Of a stretch of 64,000 nt of DNA, positions 54,931-64,000 are shown piece after piece; the stretch's first letter is position 1; every line of letters begins with the position of its first letter. Source of the DNA: Puccinia triticina (taxonomy: Eukaryota; Basidiomycota; Pucciniomycetes; Pucciniales; Pucciniaceae); contig NC_070564.1 in assembly GCF_026914185.1 (NCBI RefSeq), forward strand, positions 7,651,773 through 7,715,772. Direction: 5' to 3'. The translations under genes were made by a program, and so were the position numbers. Under the pieces are notes generated by a model. That model did no database searches. It saw only the letters and a program-made list of their open reading frames with translations, and was not told where the DNA came from.

Positions 54931-57900
54931 GGTTATGAGTCCCACTGCGTTACAGCTCTAGCACGTAAAATAACAGAAAATCAGTTCGTAAATCTCTTGA
55001 AGGATCACTCCATTTGCTCCATTTATCAAAATGTCGACCAGAAATCAAATTCAGAAAGCCGCTCCACCGCACATGGAGCTCATCAGCCACCCGGCTCTCA
55101 AAATCTTGGCCGTCAAGGCCCTCAAAGCTCCAGGAATCAACTTGAACTATCTTGACTGGACGGTCCTCCTGGAAATTCACTTCAATGTGACCGGTGTCTC
55201 TTACATCATCAAGCCGACACACCCCAACAACAAAGGCCACCAAAGAGCAACTTTTGAGCAAGACAAAATGGCCGTCTGCTCCGTCATCTCGCAAACAATT
55301 GAACCGGTCAACTTGCTTACATCCGTTCGTTCATCCGAGGACGCAAAGGGGATGTGGGATGCGCTAAAAGAAGCTCAGCAGGACTCCTCATCCAGTGGGC
55401 GCATGTTCTAGCTACGCAAGCTCACGACCGCAAGAATGACGGGTGACGATGTGGAAGCACACATTGTCAAGCTCCACTCGTATGCCAAACGTCTCAACGC
55501 AATAGTCACTCCGCAGAAACCTCTTACCCCGGACGATATTCATGCGACTTCGTTACTCAACTCCCTGCCGCCTGATTGGCTCCCTTGTGTGTCTGCGCTC
55601 ATGAATGAGAGCCAGGTCTCATCCCTGAGGATCGTCTCAGCTCTCCGTCAGGAGTCCCTTTGTTGTCAACGACGTCTCAAAGAAACTTGGCTGATTGAAT
55701 CCGTTGCTTGAGCCAACGTCTCGACTGATCAAAAGACCCGACCCCCATATAACGCGGCCCTTTTCTGCACCTTCTGCAACTTCAACGGCCACGAACTATT
55801 GGCGTGCAAGACTGCAGCTTGTATCCTAACTGAGCACAAGCAGAATCATTCAATAGATTCAGCTCACCCCTGTCCAATGGAGTCATATCGCTCCACTGAT
55901 TGCCCTCATCGCCAAGGCCACCGCAGAGGTAGACAGGGCCAGAGGTCCCACGCCAAAGCCGGGAAAACCACCGTCGTTGAACTTGGAGGCGGAGACAATG
56001 ATCAGGACGACTTGGATTACTCGGGCTCAGACGATGACACCTACTTGCAACCACCCGCAAACGCCGGGAATGCAGTTGTGGAATCCGAGCAGGCATCAGT
56101 CGCCCATCCGAAAGCTCTCCGTGACGCAAATCTCGACTCAGGATGTTCAAACTGTATGACCCCCTACACGTCAGGCGTCACGAACATTAAGCCGGACAGC
56201 ACTCCGGTCAGACTCGCAGATCACTCTCTCGTCGCAGCCTCTCACCGCGGCACAACCGTTTTTCCACTGTCCTCCCCGGTCTTGGTCCCCACTCTTGTTG
56301 TCCCTGACCTCCATGAACCTCTGTTTTCCATTGCCGCAATGTGAGATGCTGGACTCACCTGTGTCTTCAACAAGGAAGGGTGTGACATTTTCAACTTGTC
56401 TTCAGTCAAGCTGAGCGGGGATTCCGTTGGACAAGGATACCGTAAAGGAAACCTTTACTACTCGCCGTCCAATGAGGTAAAGTCATTCTCAACCTCTTCC
56501 CGTTCACTGTCATCTGTTGACAGCTCCCTCCTGGAATTCCACCGACACCTGTCACATATAGGCCTGAAACCTCTGAAAGCACTTCTGAAAACTCTCAAGA
56601 TCAAACCCACACTTATGAACAAGATCGAAGTGCAACAGTGTGCAATCTGTGTTCAGTCCAAAATGCACAGATATTCTTTCAAGTCTCAAGCGGCACACTG
56701 GTCCAATACCCCCGGAAAACTCATACATTCGGATGTGGGGTCATTTGAGGTACAATCAAGAGAAGGCTATAATTACTTTGTCACTTTCATCGATGAATTC
56801 TCTAAAGCTGTTTCTGTTTTTCCAATGAAATCAAAGTCAAAGGTGTTTTCCTGCTTTAAAATCTTCCCTGCCCACTTTGAGAAGGATGGGTCCCACAAAA
56901 TCCAAGTGCTCCGCTTCAACAACGGTGGAGAATACTTGTCCTCTGAGTTTACGACCTATCTGGATCACACTGGAATTGTTCATGAACCTGGGCGACCCCA
57001 CTCCCCGGAACTGAACGGTGTTGCTGAAAGGACCAACCAAACGCTGGGGAATCTCATTCGGTGCTCACTAATGAGTGCTGGTCTCCCAAAATTCTTCTGT
57101 GCTGACGCACTTCGTCATGTGTTGTTTTCCCTGAACTCCGTCCCTTGCTACACCCCAGCCGGATTCAAGCCACCAAACAAGACTCTGGGGAAGCTTCTTG
57201 TTGACATCACAGGGCTACACACTTTTGGATGCTTGGTGTGGTATAAAGTTCCGGGAGCGAACCGGAAGAAACTTGACATGAGGGGACAGTCGGCTCTTTT
57301 ACTTTCATATCTGGGAGATGGAAATGAGTACTGAGTGTGGGACCTTGAACGGAGAACTGTGATCAAATCTCGCAATGTGCTCTTTGAGGACTGCAGTTTT
57401 CCTTATGGGTCAAAGCTTGAGAAGGAGCCGCCTTGTCAGGCAATTGAACTCCCTTGGCCGACCCTGCAGGCTCCTCAGCCAGTCCCACCACGGCGTGAGT
57501 AGCACTCCATTCTAGGCCCGGATTCACCGACGCAATTGCTGCCACCTCTCAACGTCCCCCTTCAACCAAGATTCAGTCGCCGTCTCGCGGCGTCTATGCA
57601 TACACCGGCGGACCGACCTCAAGCTCAGTGCCCCGCCTTGCCGCCCTCCCTGGCAGCTCCTCCTCCGTCTCCTGTGACCCCATCCTCCCCTCTGTCATCT
57701 CCTTGTTCTCCTTCCTCCTTTCCCCTTCCCCTGTCACCTCCACCCTTGCCTCCTCCGACAATCATCAGCCAACAGCTGCCTCCACTGTTTTTTCCAGCCC
57801 CAGCCGCTCCCGTGCCCGCAGCACCTGCAACCAGGCCAGCCTCTCCCCCGAACCGTTGCTCCGGTCGTCAAAGGCGTGCTCCTGATTGGTACGGCAACTG

Positions 57901-58422
57901 GGCAAAATCGGCAACCCCTGACGATGAGCCAGATACCCCCAAGACCTGGAAGCGACTGCTCCGTTCCCCGCACAAGTCCAAGTGGCTGAAGGCCGCTGAT
58001 GAAGAATTTCTCTCCCTGATTGGCATGGATACGTGGCAACTAGTCCCTTGCCCGCTTAAACGGGAAATCATAAAATCTAAGTGGGTATTTAAGATTAAAT
58101 GTTGTCCGCAAAATTCTATACAGAAGCTTAAGGCTAGACTAGTTGCCATGGGCTACACGCAGGTACATGGGAAAGATTACGATGAGGTATTTGCACCGAC
58201 TCTTTGCCTGATCCTTAGTCTACTGGCAATCAAGAAGTGGATTGGCCAACAAGTGGACTTCAAGTTGGCTTCTCTGAATGGACGCCTGCAGGAACCGGTC
58301 TATATGGAACAGCCGCCGGGCTTCAAGGACCCGGAACATCCCTACTGGGTATGTGAGGTCAAGCGCTCAATCTATGGTCTCAAGCAGTCTCCCCGCGAAT
58401 GGAACGGCGAGCTTCATACCGG

Positions 58423-60003
58423 TGTGGTGCTCCATTGGCGTGACAATGCCAAAAGCACATTGCAGAGGTATTGAGACAGCATAGATACAGCTATCATTCA
58501 TTATAAGAGGAGGAAGTTATATATAATACAAGCAGTGTATGTGTTGATGGGAGGAATGGATTCATTACAGATACAGACAGATGGATGAGGGATAGTGTTA
58601 GCACGGACGGAACGGCAGACTAGGATCATGTAGGATGGACGGCGTGATCAGGGATGGAATGGAGGACCATGACTAGGTAGGATGGCAGGGAGGTGGAAGG
58701 ATGTTATCAATAGAAGAGGTGGAAGGTATTGGGAGCACATGTCTCAACCAGGAATGGAAGGGAGGATGGTGTGGTGTATCAAGTAAGGCAGTGTTATAAG
58801 GGTATATTACTTGTGTAAGGGTATATTATCTTTATAAGGGTGGTATATTACTTTATAAGGGTCTAGGATTCAGTATGATGGGATATGGATGTAAGTATTA
58901 ATTAGGGAGGAGGAAGAAGGAAGGATGGAGCAAGGTGGGAGGAGAGGCTTTGACCCCCAATATTCTTGATGGAAGAAGGCAACAGCTGGACATGCAGGCA
59001 TATGGTAGGTTACGGAAGGTTGTTTGGGTCACCTAACAACACATGATATCATGCAGTGCAGCATATGCAGGCAGATAAGGTGTTCAAGGAGCCTGCCTGC
59101 AGAATCAATTACATCATTCTTTGGCAGGCAGTGCAACACATGCATATATTGCTGTGCAACTGATATCCCCTCCTGCAGAATCCATTACCTAATTGTTTGG
59201 CAGGCAGTGCAACACATGCATATCTTGCTGTGCAACTGATATCCCCTGCAGAAAATAGCCCTCACAAGGAGTTCCCCTGGAGCTAAATTCCCTCACCCTT
59301 CAATATATAAGGAGGCCTCTTTCCCCCCCTCATCAGATCTTTTCCCCATCAGCCTACAGAGGTTTGGTCACAGTGGTTAGTTTAGTTACAGTGGTAGTTT
59401 AGGGGTATTTTAGTGGTAGTGGTAGTGGTAGTGGTAGTGTTAAGTTTGAGTCAGTAGTAGTAGTAGTAGTCAGGAGCTCTAGTAGTAATTAAAGTGCCTT
59501 ATCAAGAGATTGTTAAGGAAGAGATTATTACCAACTTCATCAACAACAATTATAACAAGTAGTAGTAGTGTAGTAGCAACCAGGAGCTCTAGTATTGATT
59601 AAAGTGCCTTATCAAGAGATTGCTCAAGGAAGAGATCATTACCAACCTTCTCATCAACAACCCAACATCAACAACAATTGTATTTTACATAATTGATCCC
59701 ACTGGATTACATTATCCCTCCAGCATCAGAAGTTGTAACAGATCTGCAAGAATAGTGATTTGAGGAATCTAGGTCTGATAGAGATTACTATACAAAAGTA
59801 AGATCTATCTTGGAATCAGCCACATCTTTATAAATATTGATTACAAGACTCTTAGTTATTTGCATAGTACCATTAGAGGGGCAGGTCTTTCAAACCACCC
59901 GTAAGTTGTAATAGCCTTTCAACCTATTAGCAATTTATTTCCCCCTCAGAGGATATTTTCACCAAATAATAAAACATTTAAGTGTCCCACAAGAGTCCCT
60001 ACA
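58423..60003 (+). mobile_element. 1.58-kb solo LTR-like insertion in copia B RT
   Basis: Begins TGTGGTGCTCC after ELHTG and ends CCCTACA just before the coding sequence resumes; CCGG is repeated on both sides (58419-58422, 60004-60007). A TATATAAGGAGGCC box near 59310 and a CT-rich start region follow LTR layout. A block of about 95 bp beginning CAGGAGCTCTAGTA (about 59470) is repeated at about 59581, separated by (GTA)n. Without a second copy or internal region it is read as a solo LTR. Confidence 0.75.
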
Positions 60004-60541
60004 CCGGCCTTGTACAATGTGGTCTGACCCAGTCCAAGTATGACCCAACACTGTACTTCACAATCAAAAACGGCACCCTTGCTGGAGCAGTGACGGTACA
60101 TGTGGATGACCTGGCTATTGTAGGTGAACCATCTTTTGTTGGCCCCCTGATTGAAGCGCTTGGCAAACGGTTTACAATAGGGGCGGACAAAGAACTAAAT
60201 CATTTTCTTTCCATGAAGATTGACAGGAAGGTGGACGACCACCTTCTCTACATCTCTCAAGAAAACTACATCACCGACCTTCAGAAGCGTTTTCTGACTG
60301 ATTCTCCCATCTCTGTCCGTACTCCAACGGACTCATTCTTCAAGAACCTCGTCCCCCGGAAAGCAGGGGAACAAGCATCTTCCGGTCCATATCCTCAACT
60401 CATTGGCGCTCTGCTCTGGGCATCACAATGCACTAGGCCCGACATTGCGTTTGCAGTCAACTGGCTCTCCCAGTTCCTGCGAGACCCCTCAGAAGCACAC
60501 TGGAAGGCGGCAATCCGTGTGCTCCACTATCTGATCTCCAC

Positions 60542-61007
60542 CAACACTGGGTCGCTATGCTAACCATAGCGGTTAGTGTAGCGTAGCGCAGCGCAAATGC
60601 GCTATTTTTTAGCGTAGCGTTAGCGCAATTGCACGCATATGTGCTAACGCTATGCGCACGCGGTGCGCAGCTATTTTAGCTGATAGCGTAGCGTTAGCGC
60701 AGATGCGCGCAATTGCGCTAACGCTACGCATGCAGGGCGCAAAAGAGCGCGCGCTACACTGCGCTACAGCACTTTAGCGGGAAAAAAGGGCTTTTTTTCC
60801 GCTAAAAGCGGTGTAGCGCAGCGCAGCGTAGCGTAGCGACTGTAGCGACGCGCTAACGCTAACAAAGAATTGGCGCGCTGTTAGCGCCGCTGAAAATTAG
60901 CGCAGCATAGCGGCGCTAACAGCGCGCTAACGCTATGCAAAATAGATGGGCGCTTTTTTCCGCTACGCTAACGCGTAGCGCTGAAATAGCATAGCGACCC
61001 AGTGTTG
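60542..61007. mobile_element. 466-bp foldback MITE made of TAGCG/CGCTA words
   Basis: CAACACTGGGTCGCTATGCT at the left and its exact complement at the right; TCTCCAC duplicated (60535-60541, 61008-61014). Removing it restores LISTKHLRLC in copia B. The interior consists almost entirely of permutations of GCGTAGCGTTAGCGC and complements, so it can fold in many registers. The 7-bp duplication is near that of hAT (8 bp), but no transposase or family assignment is possible. Confidence 0.85.
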
Positions 61008-61401
61008 TCTCCACCAAACACCTACGTCTTTGTCTAGGCGGCTCCCTGACCTGTGCGGGTTTTTTGGAATCTGATTGGGCCGAGGATCGCCATGACAGAA
61101 GATCAACATCAGCCTACACGTATCGCATTGGCGACGGGGCCGTCTCCTGGAAGTCCCGGAAGCAAGCCACTGTTTCCCTCTCAAGCACGGAAGCAGAATA
61201 CAAGGCAATGTTGGACTCGTGCAATGAGGGTCTTTGGCTGCGGTATGTCCTGACCGAGGTCCGCCTGCGTCCCCACACAGCAATCCCTCTTCACATTGAC
61301 AACGCAGGAGCCGAAGCCCTAGCCAAGAATCCCAAACATCACGCCCGCACCAAGCATATTGACGCGCGGTATCATTTCACGCGGGAGTGTGTCAAAAGCG
61401 G

Positions 61402-62369
61402 TGTAAGACTCAAAAGTGGTAATGAAACCCTTTTGCTGAATGGTGAGGGTATGGTGGAGTTGCAAGCTCTGCCCTTCTGTTGTCAGTCAACAAGACCCAC
61501 CAAGCTCAGCTTGGCAAGTTTTATTAAGTGATAGGTCTGGTCTGTTCCAGATGAAATCTGTTTGACTGGCAATGTGTAAGTGTTTTAATTACTTTTTTGT
61601 AAGGGTTGAATTATTGTTATAAGGGTTTTAGGATTTGAGTGTGGATGAGTGTTGGGTGACTTGTGAGTTCTGGGTGAGGAACTGGGGAACAGACCACTGG
61701 GGGTGGAGAGAGCTCCTTTTATAGACAAAAGTGGAGCCCCAAAGGGGCTTGTGGGTTAGGGTTTCAGCTAATCTAGACAACAGGGTGAGGTATTTTAGCT
61801 GGTGGGAGTAGATACAAATGATGTCATAACCCCCCAAGGGCGCATGGATGGTGTCAGAATATACCACAGAACATTCTAAATATGCCAGGGGTGCATACAT
61901 GATGTCAGAATATACAACAGAACATTCTAACGCATGCATGAGGTGACAGTAGACTGCATGAGCTGTCATACAGGGGGGAATTAGTGTATACACAAAGTCT
62001 GAGGCTGCAGAAACAGTGTAAATGATGTCATACTATGTATATAAAGGAGTGTATGTAGTTAATATGTAATGAGTGTAGCCTGACAGGGAGATATATGTTT
62101 GTATCCTGTGATATGTATAAGTGCACTACTGTGAAACTTGGGTTGAAGCAGGTGACAGCTGGGTTACTGGGGCTGGCCGCGTGATAGGTGTCCATGAGGT
62201 GTAACTTCCACACTAGAGGGGGTCCAGGGGTGCTTCCAGTGGTGACTAGGGGTGAAATTGGCCGTAGAATCCATTTTTGGGGCCCATTTGATGGTATCTT
62301 GAGGCCTAGTATGAGCAATTATGTGGCATAGAAAAAACTTTTTATTTTCCCACTTTTCCGTCTACCACA
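61402..62369 (-). mobile_element. 3' LTR of a truncated retroelement, TGTGGTAG family, copy 3
   Basis: 968 bp, inverted relative to copy 1. On the minus strand it is directly preceded by the purine tract GGGGGAGGA (62370-62378), so it is a genuine 3' LTR, not a solo LTR. A TATATAAAAG-like box is conserved near 61717. No target duplication pairs 61401 with downstream sequence. Confidence 0.8.
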
Positions 62370-62570
62370 TCCTCCCCCAACCTATTGTCTGTCCCCAGAC
62401 AATTTTGATGTGAAAAGTGCTTCTTTGTCAACTTTTGAACCTGTGACATGGTGAATTTGTGTGGTTATTTGCAGGATCCTTGGAGAATTGGCCATTTTGA
62501 CGCCTTCTGGGCCACGTGGCTTGAGAAGCTGCGCAGGGTGAAAATTGGCCAAAATTTTGATTTTTGTCAA
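62370..62570 (-). mobile_element. Internal remnant upstream of the copy-3 LTR
   Basis: Sequence next to the polypurine tract, expected to be the 3' untranslated internal region of the retroelement. No coding domain is recognisable, and it merges into subtelomeric DNA by about 62570, so the element is truncated; the boundary is approximate. Confidence 0.5.
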
Positions 62571-63671
62571 CTTTGGGGTTTTTCTTAACAAGAACTTTTT
62601 GTTGGTTCTGGGGGTCGAAGTGCTGCGCGCAGTCCGCAGTCCGCAGTTGCGCAGTTGCGCAGTGGTGCTGCTTGTGCTGTGGAGGCGGCCGCAGCTGTTG
62701 CTCTAGCGCCTTAGGGTGCGCGCTATTGAAGCTGCGGGCCTTGGGTGTTGAGTAGTGATCGGGGACTCGCACCCGCCTCCAATGATTGGTTGGTCGGGCT
62801 TGGGGGCCCGGGTACTTAGTGCTGATCGTACCCGCCCGAAGTTATTAGGGTCCCGCAGGGGTTCATCCAATGCGCCGCAGTTGTCTTGTCGGATTATGCG
62901 TAATCCAACAAGAGGACTGCGGTGCTGCAAACGTCCAACCTTGCGTTAAGGTCTTGAGTGTTTACTCCCCACCCCGTCAGGGGGGGTATGTGTATGTATA
63001 TCAACCTTACCCCATAGGGGGTATTGATGCATCCTTATATCTCGTCCTCTGCCAGCAACCGCCTTGATTCGACTTTGCCAATCTTCAGGCTCCTTTGACT
63101 ACGTCACCGAGGCCGCTGGCCGACTCAGTTTTCTCAAGTTGGCTGCTTGAGGCTCGGACCACTCTCGTCATTTGAGGTGGGTTCTTTTTTTTTTTTTTTT
63201 TTCTTATCCTGACCGTTCTTCTTGGTTTCCGTCAAGAAGAAGAGAAAAAAACCAAAAAAGCTTCATTTTTGGATCTAAAATCTGACAGCTGACAGCCAGA
63301 TCTTATTTGACAGCCTTCCTTGTACCACCGCCACGGCCAGCTTCGCACACTGGACCTGGTAGTCCATACACCCTGGTGAGTGCAAGGTGTCTCTTCTCTC
63401 CTCTGACCGGTGCTAACGCGGTGAAATGACGACTGTTTCATATTTTTCTCTCCTCTTTTTAACTCTCCGTGGGCCCGTGTGTCCGTGTTTGATGCCGAGT
63501 CCAGCTGTGGGCCCCATTTCTCGGCTTCGGTTCTATCTGGCTTCGTGACGGTTTGCATCAAACGAAACTGTTGACTCGAAATGGCTAGTGGACCGGCTCT
63601 GTTGGCAGGTCAGCGAGTTGCTCAGAGGGTAGTACATATAAGCTGGTGAGTGCCCGCTGCCCCCCCCGGTC
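62571..63671. other. Subtelomeric region without recognised genes
   Basis: GC-rich at first (CGCAGTCCGCAGTTGCGCAG near 62630-62660), then mixed, with a T20 run near 63190. Frames are under 110 codons and overlap on both strands. No RecQ-like helicase or other known subtelomeric gene was found. Confidence 0.45.
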
Positions 63672-64000
63672 AGGGTTAGGGTTAGGGTTAGGGTTAGGGT
63701 TAGGGTTAGGGTTAGGGTTAGGGTTAGGGTTAGGGTTAGGGTTAGGGTTAGGGTTAGGGTTAGGGTTAGGGTTAGGGTTAGGGTTAGGGTTAGGGTTAGG
63801 GTTAGGGTTAGGGTTAGGGTTAGGGTTAGGGTTAGGGTTAGGGTTAGGGTTAGGGTTAGGGTTAGGGTTAGGGTTAGGGTTAGGGTTAGGGTTAGGGTTA
63901 GGGTTAGGGTTAGGGTTAGGGTTAGGGTTAGGGTTAGGGTTAGGGTTAGGGTTAGGGTTAGGGTTAGGGTTAGGGTTAGGGTTAGGGTTAGGGTTAGGGT
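63672..64000. repeat. Telomere, (TTAGGG)n
   Basis: About 55 uninterrupted TTAGGG units running off the window edge, G-rich strand reading 5' to 3' toward the edge, as expected for the right end of a chromosome. No degenerate units at the inner border. Confidence 0.99.

Larger units (their letters stand above)
55031..61400 (+). pseudogene. Copia B gag-pol, multiply interrupted
   Basis: Starts MSTRNQIQKA. Gag (LDWTVLLEIHF, AKGMWDALKEAQ), knuckle CTFCNFNGHELLAC, protease NLDSGCSNCMTP, integrase (FHRHLSHIGL...CAICVQSK, KLIHSDVGSFE, ELNGVAERTNQT), a Pro-rich linker, RT (SKWVFKIKCC, KARLVAMGYTQ, SIYGLKQSPREW, then HVDDLAIVG after 60004), RNase H (ESDWAEDRHDRRS, SLSSTEAEYKAM, HIDNAGAEALAKN). Stops: TAG 55409, TGA 55709, TGA 56342, TGA 57332, TAG 57500. 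In integrase the usual D of HSDNGGEY is replaced (RFNNGGEY), so a catalytic Asp is lost. Two insertions split RT and the RT-RNase H junction; the frame before the first is continuous. Confidence 0.88.
54626..61401 (+). mobile_element. Copia element B, inserted in A, 3' end lost
   Basis: Starts with a 305-bp LTR (TGTTGAGTTG...CTCATCA), carries all copia domains and ends abruptly in RNase H at 61401 where an unrelated inverted LTR begins. No 3' LTR exists in the window. It contains two insertions (58423-60003 and 60542-61007). Confidence 0.82.

Noticed and set aside
62571..63671. Subtelomeric helicase gene
   Set aside because: No helicase motifs on either strand; frames are short and mutually overlapping.

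Overview
The window is a TE-packed chromosome end from a basidiomycete, most likely a rust fungus (Pucciniales, Puccinia-like). The evidence is fungal host genes with short GT-AG introns (MDV1, an inositol polyphosphate multikinase, a CHS7 relic), a (TTAGGG)n telomere at the right edge, a repetitive hypothetical protein of a type I associate with rusts, and a dense nest of LTR retrotransposons and DNA transposons. The species cannot be fixed from sequence alone.

Layout. 1-9.8 kb: no host gene recognised; a 936-bp solo LTR, arrays of short palindromes, a CAC-ended non-autonomous element carrying a 33-bp minisatellite, and Harbinger-like MITEs, one nested in another. 9.9-13.8 kb: the only apparently functional host genes, MDV1 (minus) and IPMK/Arg82 (plus), divergent across about 180 bp. 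14.2-16.4 kb: a 2.2-kb TIR element with an internal palindromic array. 16.8-33.7 kb: a chromoviral Ty3/gypsy element whose gag is split by a Ty1/copia element (itself split by a solo LTR) and whose reverse transcriptase is split by a 4.8-kb CACTA-type giant palindrome (also holding a solo LTR). 35-37.8 kb: a decayed rust repeat gene split by a TIR element. 38-43.9 kb: a tandem array of hairpin units split by a hAT transposon, which carries another LTR. 44.7-50.4 kb: a CHS7 relic split by a young copia element with 102-bp LTRs. 51.2-61.4 kb: two related copia elements, the second apparently inserted in the first and itself split by a 1.6-kb LTR-like insertion and a 466-bp foldback MITE. 61.4-63.67 kb: a truncated retroelement end and gene-free subtelomere. 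63.67-64 kb: telomere repeats. Most insertions could be delimited to the base by target-site duplications.

Two signals stand out. (1) Four separately inserted LTRs share an architecture whose bases differ but whose pairing is kept: a stem-loop whose closing AGG/CCT pairs contain an AG|GT splice-donor-like site, then a pyrimidine-rich spacer, then a second copy of the 3' arm. This looks like a leader intron bounded by direct repeats with a donor that could be sequestered, a possible RNA switch. (2) Nearly all in-frame stops in the transposon ORFs are TGA at former Arg (CGA) codons, and most are preceded by T, i.e. TCG to TTG changes, which points to a RIP-like or methyl-CpG process. Nothing in the window is bacterial; there is no CRISPR array, operon or rRNA.
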